Positions 23,501-36,339 of a DNA stretch of 64,000 bases are shown piece after piece (the first letter of the stretch is position 1; each line of letters starts with the position of its first letter). This DNA is from Asterella californica (taxonomy: Eukaryota > Streptophyta > Marchantiopsida > Marchantiales > Aytoniaceae), in NCBI GenBank assembly GCA_036924285.1, contig JAYKYS010000011.1:5580001-5644000 (forward strand), written 5' to 3'. The position numbers and the translations under genes are program-made. The notes beneath the pieces are model-generated. The model saw only the letters and a program-made list of their open reading frames with translations. It searched no databases and was not told where the DNA came from.

Positions 23501-26500
23501 TCAGCGATATTTGAGTTATTTGATGTAGTCTGGTGTTCGTGTGTGTCATCGCGTGGCGTGCGTGCGAAATCGTAGCAAGAGGTATGAGGAACGCAATAGT
23601 ACCGGCGCTCCTCAGTCGAGGGTTTCTAGCCATCATGGAACAGATCTGTAGCGGTGGGACAAATACCAACGATCCTCGCAGGTAAGTATGTGTAGGTACA
23701 CCATCTTCGGCAGGTTCACACTTACAACATTGTTTGCTACATTACGCTTCCTCATCACTTTAACTACTACGTTTTCTCTCTCGAAGCTTAAGGGAACTTT
23801 CTCCTCAACACGTTTGGGCTGAAGAAAGTATTTTTTTTCTCTCGTTTCCTCTAAACCAGCAGTGTCTTCTCAGGATCCTTTTCCTTCACGCGAGCTGACG
23901 TTGAAGAGTCGGCCAGATGTGTCAATACCACACACGTTGGAAATGCCCATGTTCGCCGCGTGGCTCGCCATAATAACCTCGAGGGTTTTCATACAGTAGC
24001 TAAGCTGAAGAGTCATCACTAAGCGCATCGCAAGGCCAAAACATGGCGCCGCGTGATCCACTCGCTTTTTCATGTACTACTCTTCTACTCCACTCTGCCC
24101 TTCAGTAAGAAGGCTCACAGAACGGGGGGTAGAGGGAAGACATCAGACTTGAAGTTCCCATCCCTCTAGATGGCCCTTTACTGATTTCAAAATCTTACTG
24201 CATGATTCCTTGCGTTCCCACTTAAGAGCAGTACTGCAAAGACAAATCAGATATGTTGACGACAAGACGACACACCGAGGCGAACAAACCATCATCCAAC
24301 GCACTGTCATAAGGTGGTAAAGCCTGTCGTCACGAGAGCGGTCCAGAGAAATCAGTGCTAACAAAAGTAACATAGTCCGCGGAGGTTCGTCGCTAGGCTC
24401 AGGGTTTTAACGAATCTTCAGAAGAGTGTAACGGCTCCACGCTGGACATAATGCTACCCAACAGGAATTTCTCTCCTCAAAATATTCTAGAGGATAAGAT
24501 CCTTTGTCGTTGAGCACGAATTATGCTTAGAAAGACAAAGAGCAGGCAACGGTTGTAATGACGAGGAACATTCCAGTAGTCAGTCATTCGATAGTACTGT
24601 TTGGCAGTACCCGGGGAGGAAGTACTGGTGCTGGCAATGGAGATTAAAGCTTCATTCGCAACAGCAACTCAAGGGGAACAGTAAGACAAGGAGAGTAGCC
24701 ACAGTGCACAGACAACTCACCTAGTGAATTATCGGAAGCTACAAATATTTCTACAAGCTGGACAGCAGATTTGTCCTCAACTCTGGATTTCCTAAACTGC
24801 AATGGCCAAACAAGTTAGTCCACGAGTAGAGGTAAGAATCCTGAGTAGAGGTGAGGGTCTTTTCGTACGAGACTGATTTTTATCTCGGCTGGTGTGGTGT
24901 TCTCAGATCTAATGAAGGCCCATTACTACCCCGACACACTGCACATTCACAGTAAGTTCGTTCACAGTCGTGGCTTGTGCATAGCTACGAGACTTCTCAT
25001 ACACCTCAGATTAACTGTTTCAGCGTCAAACGAGAGAAGATTCACTCGTTTGACGCTGGCGGTAGTTTCCCTTTAGATACAGAAACAGAAAAACCGAAAG
25101 GAGCGCCACAACCAGAGGAATTAGAACATTACATGTAATCATCATTCATCAAGCTAATCGTCCTAACTTTCTGATGAGAATCCACCTTTTATGAATAAAC
25201 CTTTCACCAGTCCAGGGGTCATTCATTTTGAATGCCCTCGGACCGTTGAAATCAAGACTAATGCACCCCGCACACAGACCCATGTAGACAGGTCCCACAA
25301 CATTCCGAGACGAACAGGAACTGTGCTTGTGTGACGAACACAAAAAAGGTGGATTTCGAGACATAGAAGAAGACAGTGTGTAAAGGATTCGAACAATAAC
25401 TAGAGGCGTTCTCAGGAAAGGCATTCATGCTACTTCGGACTTACTATCATACCAGGTAGAACAGCGACAGCGCACAGTCCTAACTACTCGGAAGACAGCA
25501 TCATCTTCACTGCAGCCGGCACTCCTCATCCAAGGCAGCAGCATATACGTTACGATCAAGGCCCACATGCTCTTACAGCAGCCAAACCAGTAGTAAATTA
25601 TCAACGACAAAATCTATGAAACGGTAACAAGACGGTAGCGACAAGACACGATACTGAAAAGTAAGTTAGCGAATGGTGCAGCTCTGTTTCCCTGAGGAAA
25701 AGAACTTCGCATACTATATGAGAAGTGTACGTGGTACAAGTAACAAGACCAGAAGAATAGACTCGAGATCTCAAATTCACCTAATGCTTCTTCTTCATAA
25801 GTCGTCTCGAACAGTTTAATCCGGTTCACTTTATAAACCCAGACTAGAGAGATCTGGTCGGCAATGTCGCTGCAGGAACATGTATCTAAGGGTTTGAATA
25901 CTAGTCTGCCAGTGAATGGATAGGTGAGGCAGCAAGGTCCTCAGTATTACGTTACAAATCTCAGCTGAATGTCCCATAAATCCCTACTTACTGAAACGGC
26001 AAAGGAAGGTAAAAATCGCTCGAATGGGAACTTTACCAGAAAAATCCTTGCCAACTTTCGTCTGTCCAAACACTAATGGGACGACGAAAATTGTACATCT
26101 AGTAAGACTCTGACGTTACTAACCGTTCTGACCATCAATTCTTTAACGTTCGAATGGTACAATAAAATCATCCAAAAAGCACAGTCAAATCGTCACACGA
26201 CCACTCTGCTCCACGAAGACTCTGCCTACAGGATGCTGGCAAGTCCGAACTCAGTGACGACCCTAAATACAGATCAGGCGGTCTTGTACATCGATGCAGA
26301 AAAGGGATACCCTACCTCCTGCTGTGACACGCTGAAGAAACGAAGGCTCTCATTGATCGCTGATCTCCACACCTGCTACAGATAAGCCTCGTCGCTAGTA
26401 AGGGGACTCAATTGAGCTCTCATAGTTGTCAGGCATCACTCTTTTATCGTACTCGAACATCTCCGCACTAAGAATGATGGTGATGCGCGGTCGAGTTTTG

Positions 26501-26594
26501 CAGGTCCTAGGATATGTTACATGCCGTGTACTCTGAACTCTCACAGCAAGACGAGCTCACAACATGCATAAGCAGAACGGCTCGTGCTGAGGTC
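20598..26594. other. No recognisable gene
   Basis: About 6 kb of mixed composition. The first part (to about 23 kb) has the CA/TC-rich character of decayed retroelement DNA. The later part (23.4-26.5 kb) is GC-richer and may hold untranslated exons. A consensus-like splice donor CGCAG|GTAAGTATG occurs at about 23681. No open frame has identifiable domains. Confidence 0.35.
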
Positions 26595-27973
26595 TCAGTG
26601 AAGAAGAACGCAGAGGACAGACTGAGCAATGAGGAAAGCATAAATCAGTTGATCGGTCAAATATGCATGCGCCGAGCTGGGATTTACAACATCATAAGGA
26701 GGATAGAGGTATGGGGGAGGATAGACGTAATCAAAAGGAGGGGGAGGGGGGCCGATTCGCCGGGGAGGAGAATAGGGCGAGGGAGCAATCGGGAAGGGGT
26801 TTCCAGGGGGAGGTGGAATGAAATATGGTGGCAGACCAGTAGGAGGTGGAACGAAAAATGGTGGTGAACCAGGCGAGACAGCAGGAGGAGGAGGAGTCGG
26901 AACAAAGTATGGTGGTACGCCAGGGGTGACAGCGACGGGAGGAGGTGGGGCAGAAACCACGACCGGGGCCGGGGGAACATTTGTGGCACCGCGCATGATG
27001 CCCACATCGTACACTGGCGCTCCAGACGGAAAAAACAGCCCGAAGTTCCTCTCCGAGGCCGGTCCAGCTTTCTCGTTCTCGTTGTAGAGAGCAAAAATGT
27101 AAGTGTCAATGATAGCCCCGGGTCGGAGGGGAGTGCCAACGCCAGTGCTGATATGTTTGATCAGGTTCCCGTTGAAGGTCTGCGCGTCTTGCAAACTCGG
27201 CCCAAACTCAAACGGGTCTCCAGCAGACGGCCATCCTGTTTCCGACACAGCTATGCTGACATTCTTGAACCCTAGTTTCTCCATAGCCCAGAAAACAGCG
27301 TCACACTGAGCGTCGAACATGTTGGAATATGTGAGCCCTGAAACGGGATCGAAGCGAGTCTCGCTCTCATTGGCGGGCTGGAAGAGGACGAAGTTGAGAG
27401 AAGTGTTCTGCGGGTTGTTGACATACGCGAAGTAGGGGTAGGCGTTAATCATGAAAGGGGATCCGGTTCGAGCTAGAAATCCAAAGACGGGGGCGAGAAT
27501 GCTCGCTTCCCATGACTTAAAGGTGGAGTTGGAAGGAGGTTCAGAATCGTCAAGAATACCCAGAGAGCTGGCGGTGGAAAGCTTCACTTTCCCATCCAGG
27601 CCTAGAGTTACCAAAGCCGCGTGCAAATTTTCCAGAGCAGGGAGAAGCATCGGGGCCACGTCTGCAGCATACGCAAGCACTTCATTTCCCAGAGAGACTG
27701 CAGTGATGTCGGTTAACGGGTACGCCGCTATGTTCATTTGCGCCCACTGTAAGGCATAACCTGGTTGATTCGCTAGCAAAGGAATCTGATCGTTTCCTGC
27801 TCCGATGACTACACCAATCCCAGATCCGGAGAAAGCCTGCAGTATTGTCGGACTGGAGTCGAATACTTTCACTCTCTCAATAGTCGTGGTCTTCAGCAAT
27901 GCTACTACCGCCTCAGGAGACGGAAGATCGTTTGCTATGGTTCCATAATTCACTCCGATTGTAGCACTGACAT
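26595..27973 (-). CDS. GH17 beta-1,3-glucanase, GPI-anchored type (main exon)
   Basis: Secreted glycoside hydrolase family 17 enzyme that cuts beta-1,3-glucan (callose) in the wall or at plasmodesmata. Starting at IGVNYGTIANDLPS, the exon holds a full GH17 barrel of about 320 residues. It has the acid/base glutamate in SLGNEVL, the nucleophile in VSETGWPSAG, and the PYF, RNFGLFFP and YDVG end motifs. A proline-rich linker of about 100 residues follows, with repeats of PPYFVPTPPPP type. A hydrophobic end, LIYAFLIAQSVLCVLLH, is typical of a GPI signal. The frame is open upstream to 28388, but that extra sequence has no GH17 or signal-peptide character. A splice acceptor (cctgtag) sits just before the codons for VSATIGVNYG. 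Exon 2 therefore probably starts near 27973, and the signal-peptide exon lies upstream. I could not fix that exon; a short hydrophobic MNLTFLFAIRAIVVL at 28863-28819 is a weak candidate. Confidence 0.88.
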
Positions 27974-28784
27974 CTACAGGACACGATAAGGGACATACAC
28001 ATTCGTTAGCGTCATACAGCCAGTTGTTGGAGACTGATGATGAAAACAGAAAGCTGCATTTACCTTCCACACTAGAACAGTTCATGCTTATTCTTGCAGA
28101 CATGAGCAAGGTCGGAAGCACTCCGTCACATATTGTGTAAGTTGCAACCGTAATAGAGAAACTCGTACATCCCGGACCAACTACAGTACACCTTTTGCTC
28201 AGGGGAAGGCTGATCGCCCAGATCTGCGGAGGGTACCTATCCTGTAACCTGCTAAAATTAGGTCCCCGCTCGCCCTTTCGAACTCTGGGCAGTGCATGGT
28301 ATACGTTATCCTGGCCGGACAAACACACGCACCCCCGCCTGAAAATTTGAAATGTGCAGGCATTCTTTCCCCCCTCGGAAGCAAGCAAACTATATAGAGG
28401 ACTCTTTCTGTTCTGACGAGGTGGTCAAACAGAAAGAACCCATCCTTGTTTCTTGCACCCCTATCAAAGCGCCAGGGTTTATGGACAGAAGACTGTCACT
28501 GATTTGCACTCTCTTGTGTGCTCGGACTCTTACTTAGATATGATCTCAAATCACATACATAGTGATGACTATCCTAAGTCTGCAGCTGAGTAAAGGATGG
28601 TGTCCATCGACGGTCTTGCTGTTTTAAACTTTGGTTTCGTTCCTACATTGCATCAGGAGCAAAACATTTTTCTTTTATTCACTTTCCGTCTCTTTCTCCA
28701 GTTCTGTTCGTTGGCTGCCAGTAGCAGAACAGCTGAAAGGGTAAAGAATCGTCGAAGAAGTTCGGAACAATTGTGACAGTCATT

Positions 28785-28822
<38 letters not shown>

Positions 28823-31800
28823 ACCACAATAGCACGTATTGCAAATAGAAATGTCAGGTTCATTTCATAAAACCAATGTTGCTGCTGGCTCCACTCACAT
28901 GGGTTGAGGCCATAAAGGGACGACACGCATACACACCTGAAACCAGCGCAATAGCCACCAACAGGGCAACGGCAACCTGAACGGAGCGTGTCATCACCAT
29001 CCTCATCCTGCTCCTTCTCAGCTGCACCAATCGACGAAAATGCCTGCAAGATACCGGCTGCCCTTACTCCATTGAGCTTGCGAACTTTGATCGGCCGCAG
29101 CCTAGCGTACTTGCTAACTCGATGTGAAGCTTATCGGTCGATTCGTGTACTTGTAATCTCTTGACCAGCTGTCTCGAACCACAGCCAACCTCCTGAGAGC
29201 CAGCTGCAGTCATCAGGCTACTTGAACCTACTTCGTCCCCTTCTTTCTGTTCTATTCCACTCGAACCCGCAAGAGGCTTCTGTCAGTAGTGTATATTGCG
29301 GTCTGCCGGTACAGAGCGACGACGAAGCTTGCTCGTCGATGCAGCTGACAATAACGTACTTCTGGGGCTCCTTTGCTAACAAGCTAACGGCCATTTAAAA
29401 CTTTTCTCTTCCTTCCATTTGCCTCCGTCACATTCTCCGTTCACTCGGATCACACTGATTGGGCAGGAAGCAGTGGGAGCATACTCCGTATCAAGGAACC
29501 GCCCGAGGCGGTGCCTCTTTGTTCGTCGACCCCAACTCTGTTGTCTACTTACATCCATTCATCCTCGAGGCCCAACCAACGGTCACATAGGCTCTTCTAA
29601 GCTAAGATCCCGAGCTGAACTGTATCCAACCCAAACCACCCCACCCCACCCCACTCCACTCTACCGTACCACCAAAGAGGGAAGGATAAGAGTGGCCCGG
29701 TACCAACCTGTAGGTAGAATTAAAGGGTTTGAATTTCCGCTAAATACCTTACTGGGGGCCTTGGGGGTCACAATTTCACAAATAGGAAACACCCTATAGC
29801 TACAAGCTACCCCTTGCTTACTTGTGCGACTGTCTGTTGTCCCCTGGGAGTACAAAGTAAAGGGAGTGGATGCAGAGTGAAACCCTCGAAACCCCCGAAT
29901 GGGATAGGTTTCAGACTCCAGACAGATAGGTGCCCTCCTTCACTCCACTGAGGTTGGAAGGGAAGACCTGAGCAGTCAAACCCTGGATGCTTTTCCTCCA
30001 TTACAGTACAGAGTCTGCACCGCTCCTCTCATGCAGTACTGGATGTACCCTCCCCCTCAGAGTCTAGACTTGTACCGCCCACTGTCCGTTCTGTCTGTTC
30101 GTATCACAGCGCGAAATCTTCCCTTCTTTTGCCGTGCTGTGATATTGTATCACGGGAAGTGATTTGACTCTAATCATGCGTACGTCATCACTCCAGTCGT
30201 TGTCAGCAATGCCGATTTGATGTCAATCATGACCGGGAAGGAGCGTCACCCGGGACTTCTCACGGATCTAGTCTAACCACAGCGAATAGACTCTAAACTC
30301 TCTGCCACGTGTCGGTTGAATGACTGTAGTTGAGGAGAACCTGGAATCTTACAGGAATATTTATACCGAAATATTTGTTATTCAAACTGTTTTTGAGCCG
30401 AATCACCTCAACTTGAAACCATAGAGAGTCGTTTAGATAAAAAAGGGTCTGAACTTTTCAAATTAAAACCATGTAAAGATATTTAATCTGAATTACTTTG
30501 CAAATAATCAAACAAATTACACTCAAATATTTTGGGTTCAGTTCAACAACTTAAACATGGTTTCAAATCAAAAAAGTTGAAATTCAATAGGCTTGTGTAT
30601 TTACAATCCAACTGATTAAAGATTAAACAGTTTACCCCGGACTAGTCACATCGAGTTTAATTAAACCTCACTATTAACATTTCGAGATAAGACAATTTAA
30701 ACCTGTAAAAATGGAATTAAAAGAAATCCCTTCACTGTGGTGTGAGACAGAACTCGTTGAGTTATACGAAATAGATACCGAATCATGAGCATCTACACTG
30801 AAGCCGCGGTTCCAGTACAGATCGAGTAGTAGTCCAGTGAGGGTTTCTCTAGAGCCTAGACGATAGTCTAACAGGTCCCATGATACCCCCCACATTCAAC
30901 ACAGGAGTAACATTGATCACTCGAATCGAACCAAACCAATCCATGGACACAAGTCTGTTGTGAAGTACGGTGGTAAGATCAGCAGAACGTGGCCTTGATC
31001 TTTTCGTCAAAACCTTGTTTCTATCGTGGCCCCCAAGGTATGCTGATGTTTGAACCAGTTGTACATGTTAAATCAATTAAAGATGGTGATGCTGATGTTG
31101 GGAACTGAAATATTGTAGGGACTGTCGCTTGGAGGGAACAGGGACAAAATCCCTCTACAAGGGGAGAAGACGGCACATGGAGAACTTTTAGTCCGCTTTT
31201 TGTTATCGAACCAAGTATAAAATATTATCTAAAAATTCTATATTTTAACATTATGTGATTGAAATAGTTAAATTTATTTGTAAGTGTTAAGTGATAATCA
31301 CATCTAGAGTTGTGAGAAGATCCAGAGATAACCCATAAAGCGAGCAGGAACAGACGTACTTCAGAACTATAAATGCAAGAGACTACTAACAAACACATAT
31401 TAAATCAAGCCTGAAACTGATTTATTGCCTAATATTTTCGAACAGCAGAGTTAGGTAACTAAACTTGCTGCACTTTTCCCTCTTCAGATGGAAAAGGCGA
31501 ATATACAAATAAGCAATCATACTCCCAGCAAATTACCTTTAGAGGAGATAGGATAGCATTTCTTGCTCCTCCAAAGGAAAACAACAGCCATTCTGATTGC
31601 TGGAAATATTGTTGTAAAGGGGAGTACGTAGATTAAGAGAATGAAAAGCCGTGGTATTATCACATGTACAGAGAACTAAGCAAGGGAGGTTCGGGTTTAA
31701 AACTAAATTACCACTAAAGGTCTTTTCTCTCATGTTTGGTTATTACTAATTCATGGTGCATTCTCATTTGGTCTTCAACACCTTTCGTTCTTATTTTCTC

Positions 31801-32737
31801 GTAGTGCTTTCACAAGAGCTAGTGAGACTTCCGTAGGATGTTCTAGCATCCATTAAGGATGGTGGCAGAATGACCTATCCCCATAGAATATAAGAAGAAT
31901 ACGCTGTGCTGCCCTAGCTGGGGAATCTCCCAACAAAACAATGCAGACGAGCTCTCTCAAGTAGCAGATCCAGTAACCTATGTTCGATCATTTGACTCTT
32001 GCTAAATACTTCTTAGTGAGTCTTAATTGTTTTTACATCATGTCAGAGAGCTGCTTATCAATCTTGTTTTTCCCGCTGTTCCAGATCATGCTCCTAATTT
32101 GGTAATACGAATTATGATGCCCTTCATTGCTGATACAGGAATACAGTAAATCCTCGTCATTATCACACTCTATTGACCAGAAAGGTCTACGAAAAAGAAG
32201 TGACTCTATCATATAACACTAATCGCTAAACATGATTATGATCCTGACTAGTCAAACAGATAACCATATCATTACGTCTATTAAGAATTAATAGAGTGCA
32301 GGGTGTGGAACTTTATTAATTAGATATCGGTTGATACCGTTATTATACTGTCATTTGCTTTAGAGCAATGACAAGATGTGGCCTGCCGTTGTCAGTTGCT
32401 TGCAGCTAGAGAATCTTCTAGTGCACACAAAACACATGGCGCGAGTGTAAAGGCGTATGCACTTTTGTTTTTTGATCCATCGGTACTTTTATCAGCTTCC
32501 TTTTGTAAGAAGAATACGGTGCTGAGAAGGTTAGTTAGTGTATATATACACTAAATATAATACACTGTGGTACATGTATTGTTTCATATGTAGCCCCGAT
32601 GTGCTTCCCTTCGGGGTGGTTGTTGCTTGGCCTTCTGGTTTTTTCCTTTGTGGCTTGATGGGGTCTTCTCATCCGTTTGCTATCATTGGGTCGCGTTTTT
32701 CAATTGTTTCATATCCAAAAGATGCGTATTGGATAGC
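27974..32737. other. Upstream of GH17, no other gene seen
   Basis: Probably contains the first intron, 5' exon and promoter of the GH17 gene on -. A TATA-like CTATATAG lies at 28391-28398 and a CT microsatellite at 28787-28819. From 30.3 kb composition turns AT-rich and non-coding, with no recognisable frame. Confidence 0.4.
28787..28819. repeat. (CT)n microsatellite
   Basis: Sixteen to seventeen CT dinucleotides in a row. GA/CT tracts are frequent near plant transcription starts, and this one is upstream of the GH17 gene. Confidence 0.95.
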
Positions 32738-32744
32738 ATAACCT

Positions 32745-33120
32745 AACCAGAAATTGGTTTGATCATACCCGCAGTAGGTTTCGTGAGTTTGATCATACCC
32801 CTCTTAACATTTGGTTGCTTGATCATACCCCTGATGGATTATTGCCAGTCGAACCAGTCATTTTATCTTTGGTTCATCATTTTAGCACTTTCAACCTCGA
32901 CTAAATATCACTGTAATTCAAAATATCTGACATTAAAGACGCGTTAGACTATCCATATTCTCATTCCTTTAATATGTGCAGTCTCACATCTGAATAACAT
33001 CACAAAGTGACTGGTTTTACAGGCAATAGCCAATCAAGGGTGTGATCAAGCCAAACATCGTTAAGAGGGGTATGATCAAGCTCACGGAACCTACTGGGGG
33101 TATGATCAAGCCAATTTCTG
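32745..33120. mobile_element. Fold-back MITE with 7-bp target duplication
   Basis: Two arms of about 105 bp (32745-32850 and 33019-33120) are inverted copies. Each carries three spaced TTGATCATACCCC-like motifs. The outer ends read CAGAAATTGG and CCAATTTCTG. ATAACCT occurs directly before (32738-32744) and after (33121-33127), a likely target-site duplication. The ~170-base centre encodes nothing. This is a non-autonomous DNA transposon; the superfamily is not certain. Confidence 0.75.
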
Positions 33121-33127
33121 ATAACCT

Positions 33128-35219
33128 GACTGAACATGTTATGTATGTCCTCACATGCTATATAATTTAATCATGCCAACCATTTCTTTTATCCACAAAT
33201 GAGGTATTCATTTAGATTCTTTTTCCTCTACGGTAATTAATAGTTCTCTATTGTGATGTGTATATTAACCTAAAGTTTCAAGAGTTTACTGAATAATCAA
33301 TTTCTACAGGTAATTCTTGAAATAATTTGAATAAGATTGTATAACCAGCATTAATAGCATGATGTAATATATCATAATATCAGCTATTAATTTATTTTCA
33401 TGTGTATATTCAAGATTTAAGTTTAAGAATTTTCATATTGAGGAGTTTCAAATGCAAAATATTTTATCATGCTATTTTATTAAGTAAGCATATTCTTTTG
33501 TTTTACAACATATTATATAACATCATGTGATAATGATATTAAAATATTATATAACTATCTCTCACGTGTTGTAGACGTCTTTAGTAGGGAACCCCTAGCC
33601 TTCCTTCTATCACTCATGTTTTCTCATCTTAAGATGTTGTACTTCAATAGTTTATCCTCATGATCTCCATTATCATAACGAGGGAACTTTGATATGAGAA
33701 CATATGATCGTTTTGACTCTGGTCAAGTTATGTTTAAACCCCTCCTAGTACAAAAGGTTGTTAAAATAAATAGTATCATTCTTTAGTGAAATCATTTGAA
33801 TTGCAAAATCTCTCTTAGGGATTCGTCGCATAACTTTGATCTCCCTGACATCTGTATTCGATCACACGACGAACAAATGCCAATCTTTTTCCAAAATGCA
33901 GTACTCAGTGAGACGAATCCACCCGCACAAAGGTGCTCAGAAAACAGTTCAGAAATGAGGTCAAAATCAACTAACGCAGTTCATTTTGAGTAACGCAATA
34001 ATATTAACCGAAACACCAAACGCTAGAAAGGAAAATAAAAAGGTCTAGGTTACCCAGCCTCTTTGTACCAACAGCGGGGGTTTAATTGCTCCCTCTATGG
34101 TTTGATAAAAAATATTTTCTTCCCCGCGTGATGGATTGATATTACTGCACACGCGGATCCTCAATGCATTCATTACACAAATTGAATTTTAGAAGAGACC
34201 CTCTTCCGCATACACTGCCATACACAAGTTTAGGAGGATGTTTTATCTCTGTTTTATCTCTCTTGTATTTCAGCTGAAGGATGTTTTATCTCCTGCATCT
34301 TGTTCTTACTGAATCAAGAATTGCCCCAAACCTAGATTCTTTAACGTGAATGATGCACGGACAGCATCGTATCACACTTGCTTACTAAATGTATCTTTCT
34401 ATGTTTGAGAATAGAGGTTGTTTCAATGTGCAGAAATAGTATTTGGCTGCTTCCTGCTACTTGTAGGACTGTTTTTCTCAGTTCGTCAGAACTCTCCTTT
34501 ACTATCTCTCTCTCTCTTGCATTTTCATACTTATTGGAGCTCATAGACCAAGCCTTTTAATTCATGTTCTCCAGCGCTAATCACATCAGATGAGATGAGT
34601 GACTAGGAGTTAACATCAAGACTTCACTCATTTAGACTATAACGAATACATTTAATAATATAATCTCCTAGGTGGGTCACCTACAGAGTATACTGCTATA
34701 GCTCAAAACTCACTCTAAAACATAAATGGAAACTCACGATCAAGGTCTGAATCGTTATACGGCTCAAAATAGAACGTTTTATCTCTTCGTATTCCAAATG
34801 TTGTAGCGCAAAATGAAAAGCTCAGATGAGATAGAATTTGCGAATCTTTAGATTCCAGTCTACCATCCGTCTATCTATCAGAAAACTTCTTCCTCAGTCC
34901 CCTGTGACAACAGTCGATCTTCTCCGGTCTCCTGAAGTCGAAAATGTCTTCCTCAGTCCCCTAACCGGGTGCCGGCGGTTTCGGTTTCCGGCTGTTTCGG
35001 TTTAGGTTGAATCGCAGTCGGAGAGCGACTGCGCGGACACAGACACGAGCACTGTAATGAAAAATGAATATTATAAACAGGGAAGTGGAGAGCGATTGAA
35101 GACGGGAATGACAATCTTCGGGAAGGCAGGAGACAAAAAGCGAGTGTTCACGTGGAACCCATGGATGTGAGGTACCATGAAATTGTGCTTTCAGAGTAGC
35201 AATTTTGTCAAAATCAAAA
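33128..35219. other. AT-rich spacer, no gene seen
   Basis: Low-complexity AT-rich DNA (33.1-33.6 kb) followed by mixed sequence without recognisable frames. Confidence 0.4.
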
Positions 35220-35400
35220 GCGGGAGAGCTTGAGAGCTCTTGAGCGGAAGAGCTTGAGCGCGTTGAATGGAAGGCGGGAGAGCTTGAGAGATTGAGTAGA
35301 GACGGAAGAACTTGAGCGCGTTGATTCGAAGACGGGAGAGCTTGAGAAATTGAGTGGAGGTGGCAGAACTCCAGAATGTGTTCGTTGGAAGAACTTGAAG
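35220..35400. repeat. ~60-bp minisatellite, about three units
   Basis: Repeats of the type GGGAGAGCTTGAGA ... GAAGAACTTGAGCGCGTTG run up to the start of the RPA1-like relic. The last unit (GGAAGAACTTGAAGAATG) overlaps its first codons. Confidence 0.7.
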
Positions 35401-36068
35401 AATGTATCAGTAATATGCCTTGCATGTGGGTGGTAGCTTCAATTCAGCGCATAATCAACAATCAGAAGTGGAGTTCTGTATCGTATGTGGCTTGTAATTT
35501 TCTAGGGTGTTTCAAGCAAGTGGTAGAACATACACAAACCTCGTCAAGCTCTGCAAGGAAGGTACTATATTTCAATCACTCGGAACCTGATAGGAGGAAG
35601 ACTTGACACGCTTGTGGTCACAGGGGAAATAGAAGGCAATATCTGTTCAATTTAAGATTGATCGATTATAGTGTAAGTGATCGTCTAGAAGCAGCTTTAC
35701 CCATAGCTATTGTGTGGAGCATTGGAGAAAAACTATTAGGGATCACTGCAGAAGAGTTTAAAAAGTTATCTTCGGATGAGCAAGATAGCATTTTCAATGC
35801 TGTTTGCAAAAAGAAATGGCATTTCAAAATAGGTATGAACACGAAGCAAAATCAGTTTATCGTGTTCGACGTGGAGCATGAGATAGAGGAGTTAGATGAG
35901 TTCAAAGATGCTATAGAAGATCTTGGCACTGCCGTGGATAGTGTGGCATTTTATCCTTCAGTAGAAAGTGAAATGTCTACAGTGGATAATACTGCGGAGC
36001 TTGTTGAGATAGAGCGTTTACATTATCGAGTACTGGCACTGGGTGAAAAATCAGAAGAGACTGAATAG
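35376..36068 (+). pseudogene. RPA1-like C-terminal zinc-finger/OB domain relic
   Basis: RPA1 is the large subunit of the single-strand DNA binding complex; its C-terminal OB fold with a zinc ribbon contacts DNA and the other subunits. One frame spans 35376-36068, broken only by TGA at 35604-35606. Before the stop, ASIQRIINNQKWSSVSYVAC followed by CFKQV matches the first zinc-ribbon pair. After it, ACGHRGNRRQYLFNLRLIDYS and IGEKLLGITAEEFKKL match the second half and the conserved 'GEKLLG...EL' helix. The first ribbon knuckle is C-x4-C (NFLG between the cysteines) and only one C is evident in the second. No N-terminal DNA-binding domains precede it; a minisatellite does. Such partial RPA1 copies are often carried by Helitrons or other transposons. 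It is probably not functional. Confidence 0.6.
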
Positions 36069-36339
36069 AGCTAGAAGGTATTGCTCGGGATTTGCATGCT
36101 GTAATAGAGCTCCGACACCAAGAGAAAGAAGAACTGTTGGAATTAGTAGAGGCATTACGGAAACTGAAAGAGTTGTAGGATGATTGTAAATCGAACCAAG
36201 TGTTAATGATTCATCGATTTTATAATAAAGTTGAATTGAATCAGAACTCAGATACGCATGTGCTTTTCAGAAAAAACTAATAATCTTTGCTCCCTGTTCA
36301 TGTCATCTATCGTGAACACCCTATACAAAACATACCCTA

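Noticed and set aside
26684..27139. 151-codon frame overlapping the 3' part of the GH17 gene
   Set aside because: It is a shifted reading of the proline-rich repeats.
34961..35425. 154-codon frame on - rich in Ser and Leu
   Set aside because: It is the antisense shadow of the ~60-bp minisatellite and of the RPA1-like relic on +.
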